The notes: generated by a model from the sequence alone, not told the origin. A stretch of DNA of 64,000 nucleotides from Spirillospora albida (GCF_000718255.1 NZ_JOFJ01000010.1:62001-126000), one strand, 5' to 3'. Counted from the first letter of the stretch, positions 18,785-28,292 are shown. Translations and numbers: made by a program.

Positions 18785-18803
18785 ATTGGAGTCAGTGTCC
18801 AAT
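18785..18803. promoter_or_regulatory. Inverted repeat (ATTGGA-N7-TCCAAT) upstream of the lipase gene
   Basis: Perfect 6-bp arms separated by 7 nt, about 58 nt before the lipase start codon, inside a locally AT-rich stretch. Position and symmetry fit an operator or activator site; the cognate regulator is unknown. Some chance of being accidental. Confidence 0.35.
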
Positions 18804-18861
18804 TACTTTAGGGTCAGGTGATCGCCACCGTGAGAGGTGGCATGTCGAAGGGTCACGGGCC

Positions 18862-20121
18862 ATGTTCGTTCGCCGGTCTGCTCGCCGGTTCCTGCGCACC
18901 GCGCTGGTCTCCTGCATCGGGGTCGCCATGACGGCGACCGCCCTCCAGGGAACCGCCGGGGCGGCTCCGCAGGGCACCACCCCTCCCGCCAAGGATCCGT
19001 TCTACCGGCCCCCGTCGCCGCTGCCCGCCGGAAAGCCGGGCGACATCATCCGCTCCCGCAGGTCGACCTTCACCGTCGACCCGTTCAGCCGGGCACCGTT
19101 CGGGGGCGTCAAGTCCTGGCAGGTGCTGTACCGGTCGGAGTCGGCGCAGGGCACTCCGATCGCGGTGTCCGGGACGGTCCTCGTCCCCACCAAGGCGTGG
19201 AACGGTCCTGGCAAGCGGCCGCTGCTCTCCTACGCGGTCGGGACGCGCGGCCTCGGCGACGCCTGCGCCCCCTCCTACACCCTCTCGCAGGGCTACGACT
19301 ACGAGGCCCTCGCCATCATCGACGCCCTCAACCGCGGCTGGGCCGTCACCGTCAGCGACATGGAGGGCCTCGGCACCCCAGGCCAGCACACCTACGAGGT
19401 CGGACGCTCGCAGGGCAAGGCCGTGCTGAACATGGCGCGCGCCGCGCAGCGGCTCTCCGCCGCGCGCATCGGCAGCGGCCCCGTCGCGCTGATGGGGTAC
19501 TCGCAGGGCGGGACGTCCGCCGGGTGGGGCGCCGAACTCGCCCCGGCGTACGCGCCGGAACTCCAGCTCAAGGGCGTCGCCGCCGGCGGGGTCCCGGCCG
19601 ACCTGCGCGCCGTCGCCGACGGCCTCGACGGCAACCCGTTCGCCGCGTTCATGTTCATGGCCGCCGCCGGATACGACGCCGCCTACCCCGAGCTGCAGCT
19701 GTCGAAGTTCCTCAACGCCCAGGGCAAGGAGCTGTTCAAGAAGGCGAACGACATGTGCCTCGTGAGCCTGGACGGCATCGGCACGATGTTCGGCACCGCG
19801 TTCAAGAAGGTCGGCGACTACACCACGTCCAACCCGCTCACCACGAAGGCATGGGTGGCGAGGCTGGACGGGAACAGGCTCGGCGGCACGGCCCCGACCG
19901 TCCCGGTGTTCCAGTCGCACGCCCTGTACGACGAGATCATCCCGCTCAAGCAGGCCCAGACCCTGCGCGCGGCCTGGTGCGCCAAGGGCGCGAACGTGAC
20001 CTGGAAGACCTACCAGTTCGCCGAGCACGCCGTCGGCATCGTGATGAGCCACCCCGACGCGATCGGCTTCGTCGGCGACCGCTTCGCCGGGAAGCCGGTC
20101 AGGGGGAACTGCGGCTCGTAG
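18862..20121 (+). CDS. Secreted lipase, LIP family (alpha/beta-hydrolase)
   Basis: 419 aa. The signal peptide (RR-rich N-region, hydrophobic core, ATALQGTAGAA) predicts export. The nucleophile elbow GYSQGG lies near residue 213. A likely acidic residue is in SHALYDEIIP and the catalytic His in FAEHAVGIV, giving the LIP-family triad order. Paired cysteines (DACAP, NDMC, AAWC, NCGS) fit an extracellular disulfide-bonded enzyme. Mycobacterial/actinomycete homologues hydrolyse triacylglycerols or esters. It has a dyad upstream and a strong terminator downstream, so it is monocistronic. Confidence 0.9.
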   Translation: MFVRRSARRFLRTALVSCIGVAMTATALQGTAGAAPQGTTPPAKDPFYRPPSPLPAGKPGDIIRSRRSTFTVDPFSRAPFGGVKSWQVLYRSESAQGTPIAVSGTVLVPTKAWNGPGKRPLLSYAVGTRGLGDACAPSYTLSQGYDYEALAIIDALNRGWAVTVSDMEGLGTPGQHTYEVGRSQGKAVLNMARAAQRLSAARIGSGPVALMGYSQGGTSAGWGAELAPAYAPELQLKGVAAGGVPADLRAVADGLDGNPFAAFMFMAAAGYDAAYPELQLSKFLNAQGKELFKKANDMCLVSLDGIGTMFGTAFKKVGDYTTSNPLTTKAWVARLDGNRLGGTAPTVPVFQSHALYDEIIPLKQAQTLRAAWCAKGANVTWKTYQFAEHAVGIVMSHPDAIGFVGDRFAGKPVRGNCGS

Positions 20122-20138
20122 TCCTTGACGGCTGAGCG

Positions 20139-20173
20139 GTGAAGGGCGGGGCCACGGGGGCCCCGCCCTTCAC
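20139..20173. terminator. Bidirectional intrinsic terminator between convergent genes
   Basis: Perfect 15-bp stem (20139-20153 with 20159-20173) and 5-nt loop, located between the lipase stop and the stop codon of the opposing FAD enzyme gene, whose last codon lies inside the right arm. No U tract, as is common in actinomycetes. Confidence 0.85.
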
Positions 20174-23010
20174 GGCTTCAATGCCCGCTCGAGGATCTGC
20201 GCCAGGTGGAGCGCGCTACGGCCGGTTCCCTGCTCCACCTGCGTCCGGCAGGAGAAGCCGTCGGCGAGGACGAACCCGCCCTCCGCGGCGCGCACCTTGG
20301 GGAAGAGCTCCCGCTCCGCGCACGCCCGCGAGACGTCCCAGTGCCCGGGTTCGAAACCGAAGTTGCCGGCGAGGCCGCAGCAGCCCGCGGTGATGACGTC
20401 CGTCCGCACACCCAGCCTCTCCAGGACGGCGAGATCGGCCGTGTACGAGCCCTTCGCCACCTGATGGCAGTGCGGCTGCGCGACCGCCGACGTGTCGAGC
20501 GTGCCGAACGGCCACTCACCGCCGTGGCGCGCGACCAGCTCGGCGAGCGTGACGGTGAGCGCGGCGAGGCGGTGGGCGCGCGGATCGTCCGGGAGCAGTT
20601 CGGGCGCCTCGTCCCGCAGCATCACGGTGCAGGACGGTTCGAGGCCGACGATGGGGAGGCCGGCGTCCAGGGCGGGCGCGAGGACGTCCAGGGTATGGCG
20701 CAGGACGCGGCGCGTCATGCCGAGCTGCCCGGTGGAATGCCAGGTCAGGCCGCAGCAGACCCGGCCCGGCGGGATCAGAACCCGATGGCCGAGCGCTTCC
20801 AGGACCGCGACTGCCGCCCGCCCGACGTCGGGCGTGTGGTACTCGGTGAAGGTGTCCGGCCAGAGGACGACCGTGCCCGGTTTCTCCGTGCTCGGGCTCT
20901 TTGCTGCCCGCCGGTTCCCGAACCGGGCGCGCAGCGTCCGCTCCGCGAAGCGGATCATGTCGCGGCGGGGCTCGATGCCGCCGGCCCGCTTCACCACCCG
21001 CGCGACGCCGTCGCGCGCCAGCGCCGCGTTCGCCAGCCGGGCCGTCCAGGGAGACGCCGTGACCAGCCGCGACCACACCGGCAGCCAGCCCAGCGTGTAG
21101 TGCGCCATCGGACGGCGCCGCCCCGAATAGTGCCGGTACAGGAACTCCGCCTTGTAGGTCGCCATATCGACGTTCACCGGGCAGTCGCTCGCGCACGCCT
21201 TGCAGGACAGGCACAGATCCAGCGCGTCCCGGACCTCCCGCGACCGCCACCCGTCCGGCAGCGACTCGCCGCGCAGCATCTCCGCCAGCACCCGCGCGCG
21301 CCCCCGCGTCGAATGCACCTCGTCCCTCGTCGCCTTGAACGACGGGCACATCGCGCCGCTGTCGAGGTTCCGGCAGGCACCGACCCCGACGCAACGGTGC
21401 ACGGCCGCCGCGAACGACCCGTGATCCCTGGTCAGCGCATGGACCGGAGTGATCTTCAGGGCGTCCCGGCCGGGGCCCGGACGGAGATCGGCGTCCAGCG
21501 GGGCCGGGTCGACGAGGACGCCCGGATTGAGACGTCCGCCCGGATCGAAGGCGTGCTTGAACGCGGCGAACGCCCCCAGCAGCTCCGGCGAGTACATGCG
21601 CCCCAGCAGCTCGGAGCGGGCGCGGCCGTCGCCGTGCTCCCCCGACACCGACCCGCCATGGGACACGACGAGCCGCGCCGCGTCCTCGACGAACGCGCGG
21701 TAGCCGGCGACGCCCTGCGGCTCGGCCAGCGCGAAGTCGAGGCGCAGGTGCAGGCAGCCCTCACCGAAATGCCCGTACGGGACGCCCCGGAGCCCGCGCT
21801 CCTCCATCAGCCCGTACAGGTCGCGCAGGTAGCCGGCGAGCCGGGTGGGCGGTACGGCGGAGTCCTCCCAGCCCGGCCAGGCTTCGCCGCCGTCCGGGAG
21901 GCGGGTCACGATCCCGGCGCCCGCTTCGCGGATCCACCACAGCGCCCGCATGCGCGCCGGGTCGTCGACGATGACCCGGGTCATGCCGGGCACCCCGGCG
22001 GCGATTGCGTCGGCCAGCGCGTGCGCCGCGTCCCGGGCCTCGGCCCGGCTTCCCCCTCCGACCTCGCAGAACAGCCAGCCGCCGCCGGGCGGGAGGTCGG
22101 CGCCCGCCTCCTGCCGTCCGGGCTGGGCGCGCAGCGCGCTGAGGAGGTCGGACGCCATGCCCTCGACGGTCAGCGCCCCCGATTCCGCAACGAACGGGGC
22201 GATCTCGGCCGCGGCGAACACGTCCGCGAAACCGAGGACCGCCAGCGCGCGCGCCTTCGGCACCGGGACGAGGTTCACCGTCGCCTCCGTGACGACCCCG
22301 CACGTCCCTTCCGCGCCGACCAGCGCCTTCCCGACATCGAAGCCGTTCTCGGGCAGCAGATGGTGCAGGCCGTAACCGGACCCCTGGCGGGTGAATCGCC
22401 CGAGTTCCGTCCGAGCTTGAGCGAGGTGGGCGTCCCTGAGCCGGGTCAGGACGGAATCGGTCCCCGCATCACCGGACGAACCACGCGTCGCGGCCAGCTC
22501 GCGTCCACCCGGCAGGACGAGCCGCAGCGCCTCCACGTTCGCGGCCGTCGTGCCCCACGCCACGCTGTGCGGCCCGCACGCGTTGTTGCCGATCATCCCG
22601 CCCAGCGTGCACCGCGAATGGGTGGACGGATCGGGACCGAAGGTGAGCCCGTGCTCCGCCACCGCCGCGCGCAGCCGGTCCAGGACCACACCTGGCTCCA
22701 CGACCGCCGTCCGCGCATCGGGGTCGATCTCACGGATCCGGTGCAGATGGCGGGACGTGTCGACGACGATCCCGGCACCGACCGCGTTGCCCGCGATCGA
22801 CGTCCCGCCGCCGCGCATCGTGACGGGCAGCCCCTCGTCCTCGGCCAGCGCCAGGATGCGCGGCAGATCATCGACGGAACGGGGCTCCGCCACGGCGGCC
22901 GGAACGCACCGGTAGAGGGACGCATCGGACGAGTAGGCGGTCCGGGCGGTCAGATCGGTGCGAAAGACGCCGGGCAGCGCGGCGTCCAGCCTCCGAGCAA
23001 GATCGAACAC
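20170..23010 (-). CDS. FAD-binding and (Fe-S)-binding oxidoreductase, D-2-hydroxyglutarate dehydrogenase-like
   Basis: 946 aa. N-terminal PCMH-type FAD domain (RGGGTSIAGNAVGAG, later GGMIGNNACGPHS), FAD-oxidase C-terminal domain with SGEHGDGR, then two 4Fe-4S motifs (CVGVGACRNLDSGAMCP and CLSCKACASDCPVN), and a C-terminal CCG-type domain (CCGLTWHSTGQ, CCGLAGNFGFE). This architecture matches YdiJ-type D-2-hydroxyglutarate / D-2-hydroxyacid dehydrogenases, which feed electrons to the respiratory chain. Stand-alone gene; a TTGACAA/TTGTCAA operator-like palindrome lies ~90 nt upstream of its start. Confidence 0.9.
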   Translation of the reverse strand: MFDLARRLDAALPGVFRTDLTARTAYSSDASLYRCVPAAVAEPRSVDDLPRILALAEDEGLPVTMRGGGTSIAGNAVGAGIVVDTSRHLHRIREIDPDARTAVVEPGVVLDRLRAAVAEHGLTFGPDPSTHSRCTLGGMIGNNACGPHSVAWGTTAANVEALRLVLPGGRELAATRGSSGDAGTDSVLTRLRDAHLAQARTELGRFTRQGSGYGLHHLLPENGFDVGKALVGAEGTCGVVTEATVNLVPVPKARALAVLGFADVFAAAEIAPFVAESGALTVEGMASDLLSALRAQPGRQEAGADLPPGGGWLFCEVGGGSRAEARDAAHALADAIAAGVPGMTRVIVDDPARMRALWWIREAGAGIVTRLPDGGEAWPGWEDSAVPPTRLAGYLRDLYGLMEERGLRGVPYGHFGEGCLHLRLDFALAEPQGVAGYRAFVEDAARLVVSHGGSVSGEHGDGRARSELLGRMYSPELLGAFAAFKHAFDPGGRLNPGVLVDPAPLDADLRPGPGRDALKITPVHALTRDHGSFAAAVHRCVGVGACRNLDSGAMCPSFKATRDEVHSTRGRARVLAEMLRGESLPDGWRSREVRDALDLCLSCKACASDCPVNVDMATYKAEFLYRHYSGRRRPMAHYTLGWLPVWSRLVTASPWTARLANAALARDGVARVVKRAGGIEPRRDMIRFAERTLRARFGNRRAAKSPSTEKPGTVVLWPDTFTEYHTPDVGRAAVAVLEALGHRVLIPPGRVCCGLTWHSTGQLGMTRRVLRHTLDVLAPALDAGLPIVGLEPSCTVMLRDEAPELLPDDPRAHRLAALTVTLAELVARHGGEWPFGTLDTSAVAQPHCHQVAKGSYTADLAVLERLGVRTDVITAGCCGLAGNFGFEPGHWDVSRACAERELFPKVRAAEGGFVLADGFSCRTQVEQGTGRSALHLAQILERALKP

Positions 23011-23100
23011 TCTCCCAGCGTAGGCGCGGCCGCGCGGCGGGGTGTCCGGAGGTATCCCCTCCCGCCGCGCGGGGCGACCGCCTCCCCCGGCGGGACGGTG

Positions 23101-23119
23101 TTGACAACCGCATTGTCAA
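23101..23119. promoter_or_regulatory. Palindromic operator candidate TTGACAA-N5-TTGTCAA
   Basis: Perfect 7-bp arms around CCGCA, 91 nt upstream of the FAD/Fe-S dehydrogenase start on the opposite strand and in the only AT-rich segment of this intergenic region. TTGACAA-type arms are typical of MarR- and some GntR-family operators. The TTGACA could also serve as a -35 element, so the site may overlap a promoter. No regulator gene is adjacent. Confidence 0.45.
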
Positions 23120-23195
23120 AATTCGCCGGAAAGCGCTTCACATCATTGTGGTAGTCGATATTTCCGAGTCATTTGAGGGAAGTGGGCCAGGAGAC

Positions 23196-23408
23196 TCAGC
23201 GGCCGTCCAGGTCCCCGTTCCGGATCGCTCCCAACATCAAACGCCACTGGGCCGAGCTGAGAGCGAGCAAACCCCCGTCAGGGTCACGCGAGTCGCGGAC
23301 CAGCACCGACCGGCCATCACCCGCGACCTCGACGCAGTCGCCGTCGACATCGCTGGCGCTGCTCTTGCGCCACCTCGGTGCCACCCTTAGATTCGACCGT
23401 TCGACCAT
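23196..23408 (-). CDS. DUF397 domain-containing small protein
   Basis: 70 aa from ATG 23406-23408, preceded by GGAGGG with 7-nt spacing; longer in-frame starts lack this. Signature WRKSSASDVDGDCVEVA ... VLVRDSRDPDGG matches DUF397 (W-KSS-S...G-CVEVA...V-VRDSKDP-GP-L). Such proteins are encoded beside XRE-DUF5753 regulators in actinomycetes and are thought to act with them; BldB is a distant relative. The partner regulator lies 250 bp upstream on the same strand. Confidence 0.88.
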   Translation of the reverse strand: MVERSNLRVAPRWRKSSASDVDGDCVEVAGDGRSVLVRDSRDPDGGLLALSSAQWRLMLGAIRNGDLDGR

Positions 23409-23659
23409 CCAGCAACCCTCCATCCGAAGCCGGCGGGGGGAGTCCTGCCCGTGGATCGGGCAAGAAGGGCCGCCGGACGAGAGCCAAGCAGGGCACGGCA
23501 AACCACGACCTTGTGGAAAATTTCCCGATCACGAGTGTAAACGGTCTGAGTTATCCCGCCTACAAGGGAACACAAGATCACGTAGCGTGCTATGTCGGCT
23601 ACTCGCCTATGGACGTCGGGTAAAGGCGGTCACCTCCGGCCGGACACGATGGGGCTGAT

Positions 23660-24535
23660 TCAGGCCATCAGATCCTCGGCGGCCTGCCGGATGAGCGCGA
23701 CCGACTCCTCCGGAGGCAGCGCGTCATCGAGCAGCGTCTCGAAGTTGTCCCGGTATTCGGCGATCCTCTCGTCGTCCCCGGTGATCAGCGCGCTGTTCCC
23801 TCGGCGGCCCTCCAGATAGAGCACGTCGTTGAGGTCGCCGTCGAACTCCAGGACGGTGAAGGGGCCGTGAATACCGAGGTGCGCGCCCGCACTGAACGGC
23901 ACGACGCGGACGGTCAGCATTTCGTCCTGCTCGGCGGAGTCGGCCACATGCCGCAGCTGCTCCGGCATGATCGCCGGGTCGGCCTTGATGCCCACATGCC
24001 GGCGGATCACCGCCTCGTCGAGAATGTAGTTCTGCCGGGGCGCATGCGTCCGCTTGGCCAGTTCGCGCTGGCGCTGCATGCGCAGCTTCACGCCCATGGC
24101 CTGCTTCTGCGAGGACACCACTCCGGTCGAGAGGACCTCGGCGTACCGCTCCGTCTGGAGCAGGCCGGGGATGACCGTGCCGTGGAAGTGCCGGATGAAG
24201 GCGGCACCGGCCGAGTAGCCGACGAAGGTCAGGAAGGCGTCGTCGAACTCGCCCCGGTAGGCGTTCCACCAGGCCGGCTCGCGCGCTCCGCGGGCCAGCG
24301 CCTGCATGCGCTCGTGGCGGCTCTCCGACGTCACGTCATACAGGCGCAGCAGTGCCTGCAAATCGGTCCGCGTGATGGAGTTCTTGCCGCCCTCCACCCG
24401 GATGAGCTTGGACGGCGACCACTCCAGGGTCCTCGCCACCTGCTCCTGCGTCATCCCTTTCTCTTTGCGGAGACGGAGGAGCTCGGATCGCAGGAGCGCG
24501 CTCTGGACGATGGGTCCCTGATCACTGGTGGTCAT
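23660..24535 (-). CDS. Helix-turn-helix regulator with DUF5753 domain, partner of DUF397 gene
   Basis: 291 aa. XRE HTH (RLRKEKGMTQEQVARTLEWSPSKLIRVEGG, residues ~21-50) then DUF5753 with VIPGLLQTERYAEVL and VVPFSAGAHLGIHGPF. Pairs with the downstream DUF397 gene, a common actinomycete two-gene regulatory unit. The upstream 800 bp contain a dyad and direct repeats that may be its own control region. Confidence 0.87.
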   Translation of the reverse strand: MTTSDQGPIVQSALLRSELLRLRKEKGMTQEQVARTLEWSPSKLIRVEGGKNSITRTDLQALLRLYDVTSESRHERMQALARGAREPAWWNAYRGEFDDAFLTFVGYSAGAAFIRHFHGTVIPGLLQTERYAEVLSTGVVSSQKQAMGVKLRMQRQRELAKRTHAPRQNYILDEAVIRRHVGIKADPAIMPEQLRHVADSAEQDEMLTVRVVPFSAGAHLGIHGPFTVLEFDGDLNDVLYLEGRRGNSALITGDDERIAEYRDNFETLLDDALPPEESVALIRQAAEDLMA

Positions 24536-25339
24536 ATGGATCGCTCACTCTGAGTAGGCGTGCTAGCTGCTCGGGTGCAATATGGCATACGGCGACCTGT
24601 CGGGATACATGACCGCACACTGTCATGCGTCCTCCGCTCCCTGCCGCCGACGAAGAGGGTGAGAATCTCTCCACCTGCGCGAAACTTACACCGCGAAGGT
24701 TGCGGCATGCTGCGTGTCGCGAAACTTTGTTGTAATGTGCAAGGTAGCACATCGACAGAGCGCGCCACGCCACACCACGCGATGCGAGCTTCGACCGAGC
24801 GGAGGGTAGTGAGAATGGGAGCGCAGCCGCACCTGTCCCGCCCTCCGTCCGCCGCCCCCACCGCGGCGGCCGACCGGGAGGTCACCACTCAAAACGACAA
24901 TTCGGACAGACTGCGCAACGAAAAGAGCCGCTCCCACCTCCCGCCGATCAACGGTTGCGAGCCAAGAGGATCGACGGCAAGTGGGGAGCGACTCTTCGGG
25001 ACCGCGGGAGGCGCCGCTCCGGCCATTCGGCCATACTGCGCAGAGCGCAGAGAAAGCCGCATTGACCTGGAAAAACGCTTCCTGCGGGCTCACCAAGTCT
25101 AACCGCGATCACGCGGAACGGGCTATAGGTGATGTGACTTCGGCCACCGAGAATCGTGTTCTGGCCGATTTTCGGGCAGACCGCTCGGGATCCGGGGTCG
25201 CGCTTCAAGGCATGGGGTTCGACATGTCCCGACCGTTCACGCTTCCCCCGACCTTCGACCGCCCCTACCCCACCCTTTCCGGCCGCGCCTCCGGCGCTCC
25301 CCCTCCCCTTCACCCGATCCGGCAAGGGGAGGTGGTGTG
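24536..25339. other. 804 bp intergenic region between divergent regulator and cNMP-binding gene
   Basis: No convincing gene: frames on both strands are low-complexity and Arg/Ser/Gly rich without motifs. Around 24679-24752 there is an AT-richer segment with two GCGAAACTT direct repeats and a dyad ATGTGC-N6-GCACAT (24735-24752), which could be promoter/operator sequence for the DUF5753 regulator or for an unrecognised small transcript. Often a divergent ATP-binding (anti-sigma-like) gene sits here in related loci; I do not see it. Confidence 0.4.
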
Positions 25340-26812
25340 ATGGCCCATCGGCACGACCCCGACCTCATCGGCCCGGCGGCGGCGCCCCCGCCGCGTCCGG
25401 CGCCGGACACGGCCGACCGGCACGAGTTCGCCGCGGCCCGGCCGGCCGCGCACAGCCCCGCCGGGCGCCCCTCGTCCGGCCACCCCCACCCCGAGGCCCC
25501 CGCCGGCGGGCCCCCGCCCGGCGGCGGCCACGCCGCGAAGACGCGGCACGGATTCCTCGGTTCCCTCACCCCCATCGAGCGGGCGGCCCTCGAGCACGCC
25601 GCGCACGAGTCCGTGTACCCGCTGGGCACCGTCTTGTGGCGCGAAGGTGAGACCGCCGACCACGTCCTGATCCTCCGCTCCGGCTGGGTGACGGTCTGCG
25701 TGGAGCGGGAGGGGCACGAGCGGATCCTCGCGACCCGCGGTCCCGGCGACATCATCGGCGAGCGCGCCGCGCTGATGCTGCGCCAGCGGTCGGCGAGCAT
25801 CGTCGCGCTCGACACCGTCCGGGCCCTGCGCCTGACCACGCAGGAGTTCGCGGCCTACCTGTCGGACCACCCGCGCGTGCTCGCCGTCATCGAGCGGGAG
25901 GTGTACCTCCGGATGACGGAGAACGGCGCCGCCACCGCGCCTCCGCCCGCGGCGGGCATGACGCAGCCCCCGGCCGCGTTCCCGCAGCACTACGCGTACC
26001 CGCAGCCGTACGCGTTTCCGCAGCACTACGCGGGCGGATCACCGCCGTGGACGAACCCGTACGCCGCCCTCCAGCACCACATCCCCGTGATGGACGCGTC
26101 CTGGCCTTACGGAGCTCCGCTCCACCGACCCGTCGCGACGCATCCGGTGCAGTGGGCGTCGCACGCTCTCGAGACCCAGACCATGGCCGCGCAAGCGAAC
26201 CTCCACCCGGCGCCGTCCTGGTCCGGCCAGAACTGCACGATCGTGTTCGCCGACATCGCGGGCTACAACGGGCGGCACCGCGACGACGACGACCGCCGCA
26301 TGGTGAAGCACGCCATGTACGACCTCCTGCGGGCGGCGTTCGAGGAGTCGAAGGTGCCCTGGGACGCCACTCACCACGAAGACCGCGGTGACGGCGTGAT
26401 GCTCATCGTTCCGCCCGAGATGCCGACCATGTCCGTCGTCGATCCGATGCTCGCCTGGCTGGCGGCCCGGCTGCGCCGCTACAACCACCAGGCCGGCCCG
26501 GCCGTCCGGCTCCAGCTGCGGCTCGCCGTCCACGTCGGGCCCGTGACGCCCGACGCCGAAGGCGTGTCGGGCTCGGCCGTCAACCACACGGCGCGGCTGG
26601 TGGAGGCGCCCGTCCTCAAGCGGCGGCTCACCGACACCGGCGCCGACCTCGGCTTCATCGCCTCGCCGTTCGTCTACGACTCCGTCATCGCCCACAGCCC
26701 CGGATACGTGAACGCGGCCGACTACGAGCACGTGACCTGCACCGTCAAGGAGTCGGAGTTCACCGGCTGGATGTTCCTGCCGACCGGCCCCGGCCACCAC
26801 CGCGCCGCCTGA
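25340..26812 (+). CDS. Cyclic-nucleotide-binding domain protein with class III nucleotidyl-cyclase-like C-terminal domain
   Basis: 490 aa. ATG 25340 is favoured over GTG 25337 because AAGGGGAGG ends 7 nt before it. Pro/His-rich N-terminus (1-70); cNMP-binding (Crp/Fnr) domain ~70-195 with ERILATRGPGDIIGERAAL; an aromatic, Gln/Pro-rich repeat (PQHYAYPQPYAFPQHYA); then a cyclase-like domain ~295-460 with TIVFADIAGYN, HEDRGDGVML, LRLAVHVGPV and SAVNHTARLVEAP. Both metal-binding Asp positions and the late Asn/Arg transition-state pair appear retained, so activity is possible. The protein may sense and make (or only bind) cyclic nucleotides. Whether the cyclase is active and its substrate are unknown. 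Confidence 0.8.
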   Translation: MAHRHDPDLIGPAAAPPPRPAPDTADRHEFAAARPAAHSPAGRPSSGHPHPEAPAGGPPPGGGHAAKTRHGFLGSLTPIERAALEHAAHESVYPLGTVLWREGETADHVLILRSGWVTVCVEREGHERILATRGPGDIIGERAALMLRQRSASIVALDTVRALRLTTQEFAAYLSDHPRVLAVIEREVYLRMTENGAATAPPPAAGMTQPPAAFPQHYAYPQPYAFPQHYAGGSPPWTNPYAALQHHIPVMDASWPYGAPLHRPVATHPVQWASHALETQTMAAQANLHPAPSWSGQNCTIVFADIAGYNGRHRDDDDRRMVKHAMYDLLRAAFEESKVPWDATHHEDRGDGVMLIVPPEMPTMSVVDPMLAWLAARLRRYNHQAGPAVRLQLRLAVHVGPVTPDAEGVSGSAVNHTARLVEAPVLKRRLTDTGADLGFIASPFVYDSVIAHSPGYVNAADYEHVTCTVKESEFTGWMFLPTGPGHHRAA

Positions 26813-26872
26813 CCCGGCCGCGCCCGACGCCCGCGCACGACCCGCCCCCGCACGGGTCCGTGCGGCGGCGCC

Positions 26873-26900
26873 ACCCCGCTCCGGCGGGGTCTTCCTGTTT
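26873..26900. terminator. Intrinsic terminator between convergent cyclase-like and kinase genes
   Basis: 7-bp GC stem (26873-26879 with 26884-26890, loop TCCG) followed by CTTCCTGTTT on the + strand, between the stops of the two converging genes. Confidence 0.65.
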
Positions 26901-26906
26901 CCGGCC

Positions 26907-28292
26907 CTATGTCCGTGCCCGGACGGCCTTCGCGGTGCGGCCGGGCGTGCGTTCGGACCGCTCCAACGGAAGCCGAAGGACGAACCGGGCACCATGATCG
27001 CTGTCCTCGATGGTCAAGGTGCCGCCGTGCGAGGTGGCGATCTCGCGGGCGATCGGCAGCCCGAGGCCGGTGCCGCCCGCGTCCTTGTCCTCGGCCTCCT
27101 TCAACCGGGCGAACCGCTGGAAGACCAGGTCGCGCTGGCGTTCCGGGATGCCGGCCCCGTCGTCCAGCACCTCCAGGACCGCGTATCCGTCCTCGGCCCG
27201 GACGCTCACGTCGATCCGGGAGTCGGCGTGCCGCTCGGCGTTGTCGAGGAGGTTCGTCAGGAGCCGGACGAGCCGGAGCCGGTCCCCGCGCACCGTCACG
27301 CCCTCCGCGAGCGTCGTGACGATCCGTTTGGTGCGTTCCGAACGCCGGATCTCGATCGTCACCAGGGCGGACAGATCGATGGTCTCGTCACCGTGGTACC
27401 GGCCCGCGTCGAGCCGGGCGAGCTCGAGCAGATCCGTGACGATGGCCTGGAGCCGGTCGAGGCTCTGCAGGACGCCGCGTCCCGTCCGGGGCCAGTCGGC
27501 CTCGAGCGGGTACATCAGCGCCTCCTCCAGTTGCGCCCGCGCCGCCGCGATGGGGCTGCGCAGATCATGGGACGCGTCGGAGGTGAAGCGCCGCTGCCGC
27601 TCGAGTTCGGCGTCGAGGCGGTCCAGGGTGGCGTTCGCGGCCTCGGCCAGCGCGCGGATCTCGTCCCTGGTCTCCGGCACCGGGACCCGGCGGCCGGACC
27701 GGCTCGCGGTGATCTCGGCGAGTTCGGCGCGGATGGCGTCGACCGGCGCGAGGGTGCGGTCCACGGTCCGCCAGGTGCGCAGCGCCGCGAGCAGCACGAT
27801 CAGCAGGGACGCGCCGAGCAGGAACAGGCAGAGCGCGCCGCTGACGTACCAGGGGATGCGCTCGGCGGCCGCGTAGACCGTCCAGTCGCCGTCCGGCTCG
27901 AAGACGCGGAACGCGATCACCCACATGCAGTCCGAGAGCCCCTTCGGTGGGCACAGCGTCCGCATCTCATAGACGCTGCCCTCTTCGGGCAGGAAGGTGG
28001 CGATCGGCGTGTCCGGGGCGTTCCGCGATCCCGCCACGACGTGCCCGCGCGCGTTCAGTACCTGGAGGACGGTTGCCTCCGGCCCCGACAGCACCGCCGG
28101 CACCCGGCTCCGCTTCACCTCGTAGACGAGCCGGAGCGCCGCCGCGGTCGCCTGATCGCGCCGGTGGTCGGCCACCTGCCCGCGCGCGCCGACGATGATC
28201 AACACGGACAGGACGGCACAGATCACCGCGGTGACCGCCCCGGCCAGGACGGTCATCCGCACGCGTATGGACCATGTGCCCCGTCCGTTCAC
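26907..28292 (-). CDS. Orphan sensor histidine kinase (HAMP type)
   Basis: 461 aa from GTG 28290-28292, preceded by AGGAGGT; the frame continues to 28364 without better signals. Two membrane helices (VLAGAVTAVICAVLSVLIIV and WYVSGALCLFLLGASLLIVL) flank a ~110-aa extracytoplasmic sensor with a Cys pair (LCPPKGLSDC). HAMP follows, then HisKA with FTSDASHDLRSPIAAAR (His phospho-acceptor), and HATPase_c with NLLDNAERHA, DDGAGIP and GGTGLGLPI. It resembles CseC/TcrY-type kinases. No response regulator is adjacent on either side, so the partner is encoded elsewhere. Confidence 0.9.
   Translation of the reverse strand: MNGRGTWSIRVRMTVLAGAVTAVICAVLSVLIIVGARGQVADHRRDQATAAALRLVYEVKRSRVPAVLSGPEATVLQVLNARGHVVAGSRNAPDTPIATFLPEEGSVYEMRTLCPPKGLSDCMWVIAFRVFEPDGDWTVYAAAERIPWYVSGALCLFLLGASLLIVLLAALRTWRTVDRTLAPVDAIRAELAEITASRSGRRVPVPETRDEIRALAEAANATLDRLDAELERQRRFTSDASHDLRSPIAAARAQLEEALMYPLEADWPRTGRGVLQSLDRLQAIVTDLLELARLDAGRYHGDETIDLSALVTIEIRRSERTKRIVTTLAEGVTVRGDRLRLVRLLTNLLDNAERHADSRIDVSVRAEDGYAVLEVLDDGAGIPERQRDLVFQRFARLKEAEDKDAGGTGLGLPIAREIATSHGGTLTIEDSDHGARFVLRLPLERSERTPGRTAKAVRART

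Noticed and set aside
24686..25102. Candidate genes on both strands in the 24.5-25.3 kb gap
   Set aside because: Overlapping low-complexity frames without conserved motifs or clear ribosome-binding sites.
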